64,000 nucleotides of DNA from Marisediminitalea lipolytica (lineage in GTDB: Bacteria > Pseudomonadota > Gammaproteobacteria > Enterobacterales > Alteromonadaceae). The stretch lies in NCBI RefSeq assembly GCF_001758465.1, contig NZ_MJIC01000002.1, positions 1 through 64,000 on the forward strand. The letters run 5' to 3'. The position numbers were made by a program, and so were the translations under genes. The notes under the pieces are model-generated. The model had not been told where the DNA came from. It saw only the letters and a program-made list of their open reading frames with translations, and did not search any database. Position 1 is the stretch's first letter; every line of letters starts with the position of its first letter. Below are positions 34,083 through 43,184 of the stretch, piece after piece.

Positions 34083-34547
34083 ATGGACTGGATTACTGCA
34101 AATGTCACAACCGTTCTGGTTATAACCGGTTTGTTGCTGCTTATTATCGAAGTGGCGATTCTGGGTTTTGCCACCTTTGTCCTGTTCTTTGTAGGACTGG
34201 CTGCACTGGTCACCGCAGGCTTATTCTACATTGGCTTGCTTGATGCCAGCTACGTTAACGCTTTTTTCAGTTCGGCCATTTTTAGCGCCATATTTGCTGT
34301 TCTGCTGTATAAGCCACTCAAACAAATGCAACAACAGGTAGATAACAAAACCGTAAAGGGGGATTTTACCGGTTTACGTTTTCATTTAGCCGAGGACATC
34401 AGCCCGGCTCGCCCGGGTAAACACACGTATTCGGGCATCACCTGGGCTGTTCAGAGCAATAGTGACATCGCCGCAGGCACAGAAGTGGAGGTCGTTAACG
34501 CCGAAGTCGGCATTTTCCACGTTCGCCCGGTAACTACCACTGCCTGA
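34083..34547 (+). CDS. NfeD-like membrane protein, partner of the SPFH protein
   Basis: The 154-residue protein has about three membrane helices (9-75) and then a soluble OB-like NfeD C-terminal domain (about 85-150: VKGDFTGLRFHLAEDI, YSGITWAVQS, GTEVEVVNAEVGIFHVRP). It follows the stomatin-like gene by 3 bases, the usual arrangement; together they form a membrane microdomain module. Its last 14 bases overlap the end of the convergent MFS gene. Confidence 0.9.
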   Translation: MDWITANVTTVLVITGLLLLIIEVAILGFATFVLFFVGLAALVTAGLFYIGLLDASYVNAFFSSAIFSAIFAVLLYKPLKQMQQQVDNKTVKGDFTGLRFHLAEDISPARPGKHTYSGITWAVQSNSDIAAGTEVEVVNAEVGIFHVRPVTTTA

Positions 34548-35874
34548 TTAAAGCGCGGGTACCAAGCTCGTCGAAGGCACCATTTACTTTTAAGTAAAGC
34601 TGGTGTTGCTCGGCATCAAAAACACTTTCAACCACACCGGGTAAGGCGGCAACGGATTCCAGTTGCTCTTTATCCGGGCTAACCTTGCTATCTAACCGCA
34701 GTGCCACTCGTTTGAGTTTTTCACCTGCTCGTATGCCAGCCACAATAACGCACCACACCACGGCAATAGCCGCACCAGTATAATATGCCGACTGTGAGCC
34801 CAGCAGTTGAGTGACAGCACCGGATAGTATGCCGCCTAAAAACGCCCCGAAAAACTGGAAACTGGCGTAGATGCCCATTGCCGTGCCCTTCTGGCCAGCA
34901 GGCGCAATTGTGGATAGCAACGCAGGGAAATTCGCTTCCAGATAATTAAACCCGGTAAAGAAAATGGTTAAGCCTAAACCGATAAGCCAGACACTGTGAC
35001 CAACCGCAGGCAGTAAAACAAACGCCACACCCAGCATCACCACCGCCGATAACAACATGGAACGCGGTGTCTGGCCACGGCTGCTGCGCATCATCAGCGC
35101 CAATAAGAACACCGATACCAACAACACCGGCAGATACATTGTCCAGTGTTCATCCAGGGCGATATCCAAAGCCACCAGCGTCGACGGCACCTGCACAAAT
35201 AACAAAGTGATCATCATGTGCAGCAGCATGACACTGACATTAAGACGCCACAAATCAGGCGACGTAAACAATTGCCAAACCTGTTCGCGACGCGGCAACG
35301 TATCGGCATTAAACTGTTTTGCCGTATCCGGCACCGCCCACTTTACCAGCGGTAAACAACACAGGGCCAGCACACCGGTTACCCAGAACACCCCGGCCAG
35401 GCCCCAGGCATTAGCAATCAGCGGCCCGATAACCACGGCGATATAAAAAGAAAACCCAATGGCAATACCAATAATGGCCATAACTTTAGCGCGTTGCTGT
35501 TCACGGGTGACATCGGTGGCCAGCGCCATAATCGCCCCGGCAATGGCCCCCGCCCCTTGTAGAATTCGACCGACAATCAACCACACCATAGAATCGGCCA
35601 TGGCAGCAATGATGCTGCCCAAAGCAAAGACTGACAGACCGAGTAAAATAACCGGCTTGCGGCCCCATTTATCGGACAACATTCCCATGGGAATTTGCAA
35701 CGCCGCCTGAGTAAGGCCATAGCCACCAATTGCCACGCCCACCAGCATCACAGAGTAATCACTAAATTCCTTAGCGGCCACGGCCAGCACCGGCATAACC
35801 ATAAATAACCCTAGCATTCTCAGCACGTAAACAACGGCAAGCGTTATCGCAGCCCGGACTTCAATGGCGTTCAA
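34534..35874 (-). CDS. MFS transporter, YajR-like, with C-terminal ferredoxin-like domain
   Basis: A 446-residue protein with 12 membrane helices. The MFS signature GMLSDKWGRKPVILLG is at about residues 64-79, and the second signature is GRILQGAGAIAG. After the last helix a soluble domain of about 65 residues (VALRLDSKV...LPGVVESVFDAEQHQLYLKV) resembles the YAM ferredoxin-like domain of E. coli YajR. The substrate is unknown (a drug/H+ antiporter-like type). It diverges from uvrA, a known arrangement in gammaproteobacteria, where ssb often follows the MFS gene. Here ssb is far away. Confidence 0.88.
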   Translation of the reverse strand: MNAIEVRAAITLAVVYVLRMLGLFMVMPVLAVAAKEFSDYSVMLVGVAIGGYGLTQAALQIPMGMLSDKWGRKPVILLGLSVFALGSIIAAMADSMVWLIVGRILQGAGAIAGAIMALATDVTREQQRAKVMAIIGIAIGFSFYIAVVIGPLIANAWGLAGVFWVTGVLALCCLPLVKWAVPDTAKQFNADTLPRREQVWQLFTSPDLWRLNVSVMLLHMMITLLFVQVPSTLVALDIALDEHWTMYLPVLLVSVFLLALMMRSSRGQTPRSMLLSAVVMLGVAFVLLPAVGHSVWLIGLGLTIFFTGFNYLEANFPALLSTIAPAGQKGTAMGIYASFQFFGAFLGGILSGAVTQLLGSQSAYYTGAAIAVVWCVIVAGIRAGEKLKRVALRLDSKVSPDKEQLESVAALPGVVESVFDAEQHQLYLKVNGAFDELGTRALIRQW

Positions 35875-36028
35875 GGTATTGTCTTCTCTGTTGTGGGATT
35901 AAAACGGGCGCGAATTATACCACGCTTTAAAGGTGTGTACCTAGCCTGCTACACACCGCTAATCGACATTAGCAGACACGCCGACTGATCTTAATTTAGC
36001 TGTGTCTCATATTCATAGCTCCACAGCC

Positions 36029-36049
36029 TATACCCACGACACGGGTATA
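36029..36049. promoter_or_regulatory. Inverted repeat in the uvrA upstream region
   Basis: TATACCC-N7-GGGTATA is a perfect repeat 38 bases before the uvrA start. It is not a LexA box, and no CTG-N10-CAG of good quality was seen between the MFS gene and uvrA. Confidence 0.35.
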
Positions 36050-36086
36050 TGGCATACTGTTTCTTTTGTATTCTGAACTGGTTCGA

Positions 36087-38912
36087 ATGGATAAAATAGA
36101 AGTTCGCGGTGCACGTACGCACAACCTCAAAAACATCGATATCACCATTCCCCGCGACAAACTGGTAGTGATTACCGGTTTATCGGGTTCGGGTAAGTCT
36201 TCCCTGGCATTCGATACGCTCTACGCTGAAGGTCAGCGTCGATACGTAGAATCTTTATCTGCCTACGCCCGCCAGTTTTTATCGATGATGGAAAAACCCG
36301 ATGTGGATCACATCGAGGGCCTCTCTCCGGCCATTTCCATAGAGCAAAAATCAACCTCACATAACCCGCGCTCAACCGTAGGTACCATTACCGAAATCTA
36401 CGATTACCTGCGCCTGATGTTTGCCCGTGTTGGCACGCCTCGCTGTCCGGATCACGATGTACCGCTGGACGCGCAAACCATTTCGCAGATGGTGGATAAA
36501 GTACTGGCTATGCCGGAAGGCACCAAGCTGATGCTGCTGGCGCCGATTGTGCAGGACCGCAAAGGTGAGCACGTTAAAACCTTGCAGTCTCTGGCGGCTC
36601 AGGGCTATATCCGCGCCCGCATCGACGGTGATGTGTGTGACTTATCCGATCCACCGGAGCTGGATTTACACAAAAAGCATACCATCGAAGTCGTTATCGA
36701 CCGTTTTAAGGTACGTGATGACTTACAGCTACGTTTGGCGGAGTCTTTTGAAACTGCCCTGCAGCTGGCCAACGGCAATGCCAAAGTCGCCTACATGGAC
36801 GATGCCAATGAACCAGAGATCGTGTTCTCGGCTAACTTTGCCTGCCCGCACTGTGGTTACAGCATCAGTGAACTGGAACCGCGCATGTTCTCGTTTAACA
36901 ACCCTGCCGGTGCCTGTGGCACCTGTGACGGGTTGGGTACGCGGCAGTTTTTCGACCCCTACAAAGTGGTGGTGAATGACGAACTGAGCTTATCTGGCGG
37001 TGCTATCCGTGGCTGGGACAAACGCAGCTACTATTATTTTCAGATGCTGCAAGCTGTGGCCGACCACTACAAATTCAGCTTAACCGAACCCTTTGGTGAA
37101 TTAAGCAAAGAATTTCGCGATATCGTGCTGTACGGCTCAAAAGGCAAGTCGATTAATTTCCGCTACATCAACGACCGTGGCGACATCATGGAGCGTAAGC
37201 ATCCGTTTGAGGGCATTATCCCCAACATGGAACGCCGCTATCGCGAAACGGAGTCCAATACCGTACGCGAAGAACTGTCTAAGTTTTTAAGTCAGCAGCC
37301 CTGTAACAGCTGTGGCGGCACCCGTTTACGCACCGAAGCACGCCACGTATTTATCGGCGAAACCAACCTGCCTGCCGTAGCCGATATGTCGATTGCAGGT
37401 GCCTTTGATTTCTTTGAAACCCTGGAACTAACCGGCCAGCGGGCCCAAATTGCCGATAAGATTTTAAAAGAAATCCTCGACCGTCTGCGTTTCCTGGTTA
37501 ACGTTGGTCTTAACTATTTATCGTTATCCCGCAGCGCCGAAACCCTATCAGGCGGCGAAGCTCAGCGCATACGTCTGGCCAGCCAGATTGGTGCCGGGTT
37601 GGTTGGGGTAATGTATGTACTCGATGAGCCGTCAATCGGCTTACACCAGCGCGACAACGAACGCCTGCTGAAAACCCTTACCCACCTGCGTGACCTGGGT
37701 AACACCGTACTGGTGGTGGAGCACGATGAAGACGCTATCCGCGATGCCGATTTTATTATTGATATCGGCCCGGGTGCCGGGGTGCATGGCGGCGAAATCA
37801 TCGCTCAGGGCACGCTGGAAGACATCCTTAACAACGAGCAATCCATTACCGGTAAGTATTTATCCGGTAAAGAGAAAATTGACATTCCGGCGGTCCGTAA
37901 TCCGGCCAAAGATGATCAGTGGCTGGAGCTTGCCGGCGCAACCGGTAATAACCTTAAGGACGTAACGCTGCGGGTACCGGTGGGCGTAATGACCTGTATC
38001 ACTGGCGTATCAGGTTCAGGCAAGTCGACCCTGATTAACGATACCTTCTACAAGATTGCGCAGCGCGAATTAAATAAGGCTACCACCAGTGAGCCAGCGC
38101 CTTATAAGTCGATGAAAGGGCTGGAGCTGCTGGATAAAGTGGTGGATATCGACCAGTCGCCCATTGGCCGTACGCCGCGCTCTAACCCGGCCACCTATGC
38201 CGGCATTTTCACACCAATCCGTGAAATTTTCTCTGGCACTCAGGAAGCCCGTTCACGCGGTTATAAACCGGGCCGGTTCAGCTTTAACGTGAAAGGCGGA
38301 CGCTGCGAAGCTTGTCAGGGCGATGGCGTGATCAAGGTAGAAATGCACTTCCTGCCCGACGTGTATGTGCCTTGTGATGTATGTAAAGGCAAACGCTACA
38401 ACCGCGAAACTCTGGAAATTAAGTTTAAGGATAAAAACATCCACGAAGTGCTGGAAATGACCGTGGAAGATGCCCGTCAGTTCTTTGATGCTATTCCGGC
38501 TATTGCCAGAAAACTACAAACCCTGATGGATGTGGGGTTATCCTACGTACGCCTTGGTCAGTCAGCCACCACCCTCTCTGGTGGTGAGGCCCAGCGGGTC
38601 AAACTGGCTAAAGAGTTGTCCAAACGGGATACCGGCCAGACCCTGTACATTCTGGATGAACCGACCACCGGTTTACACTTCCACGATATCAAGCAGTTGT
38701 TAGCGGTATTGCACCGTCTGCGGGATCACGGCAACACGGTTGTGGTAATTGAGCATAACCTTGATGTAATTAAAACCGCCGACTATCTGGTTGACCTTGG
38801 CCCTGAAGGCGGTTCTGGCGGTGGTCAGATTATCGCCGAAGGCACGCCTGAAGAAATTGCTGAGAGCAAAGTATCGCATACCGGCCGATTCTTAAAACCC
38901 ATGCTGAAATAG
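36087..38912 (+). CDS. uvrA: UvrABC excinuclease subunit A
   Basis: The start is at [19 protein letters not shown], which aligns with the known N-terminus; an in-frame ATG seven codons upstream is rejected. The 941-residue protein (E. coli 940) contains two ABC ATPase modules with Walker [13 protein letters not shown] and [12 protein letters not shown] and two LSGGEAQR signatures. Two zinc modules are present: CPHCGYS...CGTCDG and CEACQGDG...CDVCKG. It recognises bulky DNA damage and loads UvrB. Most of the long product is conserved without interruption. The thioesterase gene follows after 7 bases. Confidence 0.99.
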   Translation: MDKIEVRGARTHNLKNIDITIPRDKLVVITGLSGSGKSSLAFDTLYAEGQRRYVESLSAYARQFLSMMEKPDVDHIEGLSPAISIEQKSTSHNPRSTVGTITEIYDYLRLMFARVGTPRCPDHDVPLDAQTISQMVDKVLAMPEGTKLMLLAPIVQDRKGEHVKTLQSLAAQGYIRARIDGDVCDLSDPPELDLHKKHTIEVVIDRFKVRDDLQLRLAESFETALQLANGNAKVAYMDDANEPEIVFSANFACPHCGYSISELEPRMFSFNNPAGACGTCDGLGTRQFFDPYKVVVNDELSLSGGAIRGWDKRSYYYFQMLQAVADHYKFSLTEPFGELSKEFRDIVLYGSKGKSINFRYINDRGDIMERKHPFEGIIPNMERRYRETESNTVREELSKFLSQQPCNSCGGTRLRTEARHVFIGETNLPAVADMSIAGAFDFFETLELTGQRAQIADKILKEILDRLRFLVNVGLNYLSLSRSAETLSGGEAQRIRLASQIGAGLVGVMYVLDEPSIGLHQRDNERLLKTLTHLRDLGNTVLVVEHDEDAIRDADFIIDIGPGAGVHGGEIIAQGTLEDILNNEQSITGKYLSGKEKIDIPAVRNPAKDDQWLELAGATGNNLKDVTLRVPVGVMTCITGVSGSGKSTLINDTFYKIAQRELNKATTSEPAPYKSMKGLELLDKVVDIDQSPIGRTPRSNPATYAGIFTPIREIFSGTQEARSRGYKPGRFSFNVKGGRCEACQGDGVIKVEMHFLPDVYVPCDVCKGKRYNRETLEIKFKDKNIHEVLEMTVEDARQFFDAIPAIARKLQTLMDVGLSYVRLGQSATTLSGGEAQRVKLAKELSKRDTGQTLYILDEPTTGLHFHDIKQLLAVLHRLRDHGNTVVVIEHNLDVIKTADYLVDLGPEGGSGGGQIIAEGTPEEIAESKVSHTGRFLKPMLK

Positions 38913-38919
38913 GTGACAT

Positions 38920-39321
38920 ATGTTTGAAATGGATTTAACCGTACGAATAAGCGAAACCGTTCTTGCGGGTCATGTTAGTAATACGGTACTGGCAGTGTGG
39001 TTTGAAGAAGGCCGGACCCCCTTATACAAAGAAGTATTGCCTGAGCTTTCGCAATCAGGTTGGCCAATAATTCTGGCCAACTACAGCGTAAATTTTCATG
39101 CTGAGCTATTTTTGGGTAAACCGGTGCAACTAAAAACCTCGGTCAAACGGATAGGTAACAGTTCCTTTGAAACTTATCAGGAAGCCTGGCAAGACGGCAA
39201 ACTTTGTGCGTCAGGTTCCACTGTGCAGGTGTACTTTAATTACCAGACCGGTAAGTCAGAAGCACTGCCAGAAGCAACCCGACAAGGGCTGATGAAACAC
39301 CTCACCGAAAATGCCGGGTAG
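38920..39321 (+). CDS. Acyl-CoA thioesterase, 4HBT hotdog fold
   Basis: A 133-residue single hotdog domain with the YbgC/FadM-type motif region (SETVLAGHVSNTVLAVWFEEGRTPLYKE) and the following strand LANYSVNFHAELFLGKPVQLKT. The catalytic acid common in this family (D or E of D-x-x-GHVNN) is a glutamate, E12-T-V-L-A-G-H. It may hydrolyse short or medium acyl-CoA. It lies 7 bases after uvrA and 2 bases before the oxygenase gene, probably read through from uvrA. Confidence 0.8.
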   Translation: MFEMDLTVRISETVLAGHVSNTVLAVWFEEGRTPLYKEVLPELSQSGWPIILANYSVNFHAELFLGKPVQLKTSVKRIGNSSFETYQEAWQDGKLCASGSTVQVYFNYQTGKSEALPEATRQGLMKHLTENAG

Positions 39322-39323
39322 TC

Positions 39324-40019
39324 ATGACGACAGACTTTATTGAAGTTATCGATAACGCTCTGCCAGCAGAGCTGTGTCAGCAAATTATCGAAGCCTTCAA
39401 TAATAGTAAGCACTTACAACCTGGCCGCACGGGCGGCGGTGTCGACACTGACAAAAAGCGCTCTATGGATATCTCTTTTAGTCAGTCACCTGAGTTTGCC
39501 CCGTTTCGCCCGGCCGTACTACAAACTGTAGCTACGGCCATCCATGATTACCTGCAGAAATACTATTTTGCGGTGGTGGGGCCATTAGGTCTCACGCTAC
39601 CCGATCCGCAAACGGGTCAGCCGGTAAAGCTGACTGCCGACAATTTTGCCCAACTGGGTATTCCGGCCCTGCCCGGGCTCATGCGACATTTATTTCGCAC
39701 GGGGGAGATTAATGCCCAGCGTTACGAAAAGGGCTCCGGCGGCTATCCCTACTGGCATTCCGAAGTCTTTCCGCAAACTCCGCACAACGAGCCGCTGCAT
39801 CGTATCCTGCTGTTCATGTTTTACCTTAACGATGTTACCGAAGGCGGCAGTACCGATTTTTATTATCAGAATAAGTCAATTCAGCCCAAAGCGGGCCGAA
39901 TGGTGATTGCTCCGGCCTACTTTACTCATACCCATCGCGGCCAAATCCCGGTAAGCGATAACAAGTATATTTTAACCTCGTGGATGCTGTTTAATCGCGC
40001 CGAACAGATGTACGGTTGA
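39324..40019 (+). CDS. 2-oxoglutarate/Fe(II) oxygenase, prolyl-4-hydroxylase type
   Basis: The 231-residue protein has the double-stranded beta-helix core of the P4H superfamily. YEKGSGGYPYWHSE gives the first metal residues H145 and E147 (HxE where HxD is usual). RILLFMFYLNDVTEGGSTDFY forms the central strands. THTHRGQ supplies the distal H204, and K214 in NKYILTSW is the likely 2-oxoglutarate anchor. The protein or small-molecule substrate is unknown. The gene sits 2 bases after the thioesterase, suggesting one transcript. Confidence 0.82.
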   Translation: MTTDFIEVIDNALPAELCQQIIEAFNNSKHLQPGRTGGGVDTDKKRSMDISFSQSPEFAPFRPAVLQTVATAIHDYLQKYYFAVVGPLGLTLPDPQTGQPVKLTADNFAQLGIPALPGLMRHLFRTGEINAQRYEKGSGGYPYWHSEVFPQTPHNEPLHRILLFMFYLNDVTEGGSTDFYYQNKSIQPKAGRMVIAPAYFTHTHRGQIPVSDNKYILTSWMLFNRAEQMYG

Positions 40020-40258
40020 AGGGCTTTACAAACCCACAGCTGAAGTCGAAGTAAAGAATTCAGCTATTTGGGATTAACCCCCGGGTTCCTGCGATCAGCA
40101 ACTTTATTAACAACTAATTTACAACTATAGTTTAACAATGCAAAGGGAGTTGCTTTGACAAGCGCCTCACGTATTCGCTTTGCCTATGAATGTAAGAATA
40201 TAAATCAGGATGCGGAGGTCATGTCGTTACCAGGAATATTTTTATATTGGAGGTATTT

Positions 40259-40651
40259 ATGAATTACGTAAAACTCTCAGGTGCGGTGGTGGCTTTATCC
40301 GTATCCAGTTTCGCCGGGGCACAGGATTACCAGTTTATTGCTGCGGACAATAATCCGATGACCAAACTCTGCGTGAGTATTGCTAACAATGATCTCAGTG
40401 CAACAAAGGCCAGACTTTACAACATGGGTTTAGGTGCTGCTATTCGCCAGAATATCAACCGAATCACCTGCAACGATATGTCAACGGCCCAGTTCGCGCA
40501 CAAGTTTAAGGCCAGTGATACCTTTGTGTATCTGAATAACCGCAGTAGTTATGCCAATAAAGAAAAGCCTTCGGTGACCATCAGCGATATTGCCAAAGTT
40601 GAATCATCGCAACAACCGGTGGTGGTTTACGTTTCGGCGGCACCGAAGTAA
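40259..40651 (+). CDS. Exported DUF3718 family protein
   Basis: The start is the ATG after TGGAGGTATTT. The 130-residue protein has a signal peptide (1-21, SFAGAQD) and a DUF3718 region: FIAADNNPMTKLCVSIANNDLSATKARL through NRITCNDMSTAQFAHKF, with two cysteines that can form a disulfide. The domain is seen mostly in Alteromonadales and relatives, and the function is unknown. It stands alone with its own terminator. Useful as a taxonomic hint. Confidence 0.85.
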   Translation: MNYVKLSGAVVALSVSSFAGAQDYQFIAADNNPMTKLCVSIANNDLSATKARLYNMGLGAAIRQNINRITCNDMSTAQFAHKFKASDTFVYLNNRSSYANKEKPSVTISDIAKVESSQQPVVVYVSAAPK

Positions 40652-40673
40652 ATCCATTATTAAGAGCACAAAA

Positions 40674-40698
40674 ACAAAAGGAGCCTGGCTCCTTTTGT
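40674..40698. terminator. Bidirectional terminator between DUF3718 and apbE
   Basis: A perfect 12-bp stem (40674-40685 and 40687-40698) with A and T runs on both sides. Confidence 0.85.
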
Positions 40699-40701
40699 TA
40701 T

Positions 40702-41637
40702 TTAGCGATAAACCCAGTGCGTTACCCCCTGCCCGGCTAAAAAGGCCTCGGCATCTTTGCCCTGAAGCATAGCCAGGGTAGAGAGCAATCCGGCCTGGGT
40801 GCAGGTATCAGCCGCGACGGTAACCGAACGTGGCGGGTTCTCCACCGGATATCCGGTTTTAGGGTTAAGGATATGGCTGTATCGTTTCCCCTCTTTAAGT
40901 AAAAAGCGCCGCGCATCACCGCTGGTTGCCAGCCCACCCTGAAAAATTTTAACCAGGGTTTCGCCCTGCTCTGTTTTAAGCGGATTTTCGATACCGATAA
41001 ACCAGGGCTTGTCGTGCTGACGCCGACAGGTCACCTGAATATCCCCGCCAAAATTCACCACAACCGATACCCCTTCAATCTGAGCTGCGAGCATGCCTGC
41101 CACCCGATCCACCGCGTATTCTTTGCCTATGCCGCCCAAATCCAGCTGCATACCCGCCGGTAACGTAATGCTTTGCGCCGTAACCGCAACACGTTGCCAG
41201 CCAGTGTGTGACAACAACGCTTTGATTGCCTGAGCTTGCGGCACATTATCCGAACCATCAAACTTCCAGGCCCGTCCCAGTACGCCAGAGGTAATATCAA
41301 ACATACCATCACTAAGCTGATAACAGGTATCAGCAAAACTGAGCAGGCGATAAGTTTCATCGTCTATGGCAACCTGGCTGCCAGCACTTTGATTAATAAC
41401 GCTGATCACGCTGTCCTGACGGTAGCGACTGTACTTAGCTTCGATACGTTGTGCTTCACGACAAGCCAGCTCAGTGATGTGTCTGGCCAGCAGCGGATCT
41501 GAGGTGTCGATAAGAATTTCACAAGGACTGGCCATGGCCTCAAAGGCACCAAGAAAAAAACCGTCCTTAGGATGAATTGAAAACGCTGCGGCAGAGCTTG
41601 CCTCTGTCGCAGCGGTGTTGCCTTGATTCACGGTCAT
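40702..41637 (-). CDS. apbE: FAD:protein FMN transferase (ApbE family)
   Basis: The 311-residue protein has the ApbE motifs: AMASPCEILIDT near residue 35, RYRQDSVISVINQSAG, DITSGVLGRAWKFDG, LDLGGIGKEYAVDRV, SGDARRF and HILNPKTGYPVE. It attaches FMN to a Ser/Thr of a target protein through a phosphodiester. No signal peptide or lipobox is visible, unlike most ApbE proteins, so it would act in the cytoplasm unless a start was missed. It is the last gene of a four-gene operon with a thioredoxin, DUF4266 and DUF3570, the other three being exported. Confidence 0.92.
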   Translation of the reverse strand: MTVNQGNTAATEASSAAAFSIHPKDGFFLGAFEAMASPCEILIDTSDPLLARHITELACREAQRIEAKYSRYRQDSVISVINQSAGSQVAIDDETYRLLSFADTCYQLSDGMFDITSGVLGRAWKFDGSDNVPQAQAIKALLSHTGWQRVAVTAQSITLPAGMQLDLGGIGKEYAVDRVAGMLAAQIEGVSVVVNFGGDIQVTCRRQHDKPWFIGIENPLKTEQGETLVKIFQGGLATSGDARRFLLKEGKRYSHILNPKTGYPVENPPRSVTVAADTCTQAGLLSTLAMLQGKDAEAFLAGQGVTHWVYR

Positions 41638-41655
41638 AATGACTGTCTGCGTACC

Positions 41656-42960
41656 TTAAAAATGGTAGTTAAACTGTAATATAACCGCTTTCACACTGGG
41701 GTAAAGGTCTAAGTCTGCTAAAGCCCCCGGCTCATCAAATCCGGCGTTTTTAGGATCCTGCTGATAATACTCAGCCCGTACTGCCCACTCATGGCCATTT
41801 TCCATTTTATGACCGTACTTTAAGCCAACGGTGTAAGCGGTCATTTCGCCGACCCGATAATCTGCACTGGCATACATTGGCGTGGCGTCGCTCTGGTTCA
41901 GGAAAGGGCGATAAAAATCGGCCGCGCTCTGCTGATAGTAACGCAGGTGAGGCTGGATATAGTTGTTGTCGCCTAAGTTAAACCGGAACCGTGAATCGAT
42001 GGTATGAGAATCAATTTCCCAGTCATCGGTAGCGTAACGGTACGACACATCTACCACACCGTTATCCAGTGCGTATTTGGTTTGCCAGAAGAAGCTATGC
42101 TTAGTGCGTGAATCCGGACGCCCTTCATAGATTACGTCCTGGGTAATCCCCGAGCTATCCACCACACTAACCAGTTTATAAGGGTCGGTCATGTAGCCAT
42201 CAACTACGCTTAACCCATAGTTAAACTGCATTAACATCCGGCGATTAATGACCTGGGTCACACCAAGGATTAAGTCGGTGGTGGTTTTGCTATCTGAACC
42301 GTCCTTATTTTCCCCCTCTTCGTAATCATCGTCCCAGTCAAACAGATCATCCGCTTCATTATAAGTGGGCGTCAGCATACTGGTCATGGTCATCGGCTTA
42401 CCGCCTACCGGATCGATAGAGTCGAACTGGAAAGATAATCCCGCAGATAACGTGGTATTACGCATAAACAGGTCTTTTTCCAGCAAGCCACTAACGCCAA
42501 GCGACATATAGTCATACTCTCTGGAGAAGTTCACTGCACCGGTACCGCGCCAGGTATCAGCAAAAGGCTGCATCCAGCTACCAGACAACTGAACACGTGT
42601 ATCTCTGAACGTGTCGTCCAGCGGTGTTTCGCCAGGCTTAACTACGTAGCCGTCTTTACCGGAAGGACGGGAAAATGTTTGTGCATAAGGTTGTGCCACG
42701 GCACCGTTCGCAGAAGCGCCGGTAAGGGTATCAATCACCAGTTTAACGTTGAAAAGGCTGTCATCATCGTTAGTTTTGGTTGCACTGATAACGCCCTCAG
42801 CAAGACTGACCCGGTCAGTCTCACCGTAATACAAAATGGCGGTATCAAATTTCCAGTCCTTCAGCATTTCTTCTTCAGCTTGTACCGCAGGCGTTCCCAA
42901 CAGTGCACAGGCTGCGCCGGCCAGGGCAGTAGCAACCGTTCCTTTATTTTTTAGTTGCAT
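41656..42960 (-). CDS. DUF3570 family outer-membrane-like beta-barrel protein
   Basis: The 434-residue protein has a signal peptide (1-28, AVQAE). A long run of amphipathic strands follows (ILYYGETDRVSLAEGVISAT; DYMSLGVSGLLEKDLFMRN; FFWQTKYALDNGVVDVSYRYATD) up to a C-terminal VILQFNYHF, the aromatic end of an outer-membrane barrel. An acidic loop DLFDWDDDYEEGENKDGSD sits near residue 215. The function of DUF3570 is unknown, but it recurs with ApbE and DUF4266. Its start overlaps the end of the DUF4266 gene by 10 bases. Confidence 0.88.
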   Translation of the reverse strand: MQLKNKGTVATALAGAACALLGTPAVQAEEEMLKDWKFDTAILYYGETDRVSLAEGVISATKTNDDDSLFNVKLVIDTLTGASANGAVAQPYAQTFSRPSGKDGYVVKPGETPLDDTFRDTRVQLSGSWMQPFADTWRGTGAVNFSREYDYMSLGVSGLLEKDLFMRNTTLSAGLSFQFDSIDPVGGKPMTMTSMLTPTYNEADDLFDWDDDYEEGENKDGSDSKTTTDLILGVTQVINRRMLMQFNYGLSVVDGYMTDPYKLVSVVDSSGITQDVIYEGRPDSRTKHSFFWQTKYALDNGVVDVSYRYATDDWEIDSHTIDSRFRFNLGDNNYIQPHLRYYQQSAADFYRPFLNQSDATPMYASADYRVGEMTAYTVGLKYGHKMENGHEWAVRAEYYQQDPKNAGFDEPGALADLDLYPSVKAVILQFNYHF

Positions 42961-43175
42961 CCGCAGCCTCCTCCGGCAAATGAACGCCCACCACTGGTGG
43001 CTTCCTTACTGAAATAAATGTGGTCATCCAGACCCAGATCCACACCTTCGGCACCCAGCGCCATCTCGTCTTTAGCGAGTAAATCCCGCTCCCAGGGCTG
43101 AACGCCCAGAGACGCGCATCCACTTAATTGCGTCACGCCCATCAGGACCAATATACCAACTAGTTTACGTTTCAT
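42951..43175 (-). CDS. DUF4266 small lipoprotein with C-terminal GGGCGCN
   Basis: A 74-residue protein. Lipoprotein signal ending LSGC (C20), then VQPWERDLLAKDEMAL, a DHIYFSKEATSGG segment and the tail AGGGCGCN. The conserved parts are the WER..LA..M block, the H-x-YFSKEA block and the Gly-rich Cys-x-Cys end, all typical of DUF4266. The terminal CGC could bind a metal, carry a modification or be a thioredoxin substrate. It is encoded between the TlpA-like gene (9 bases upstream) and DUF3570 (overlapping), so it is a core part of this operon. Confidence 0.85.
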   Translation of the reverse strand: MKRKLVGILVLMGVTQLSGCASLGVQPWERDLLAKDEMALGAEGVDLGLDDHIYFSKEATSGGRSFAGGGCGCN

Positions 43176-43184
43176 GCTGAACTC

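Noticed and set aside
36007..36086. LexA (SOS) box expected before uvrA
   Set aside because: No CTG-N10-CAG of good quality could be found; only an unrelated TATACCC/GGGTATA repeat.
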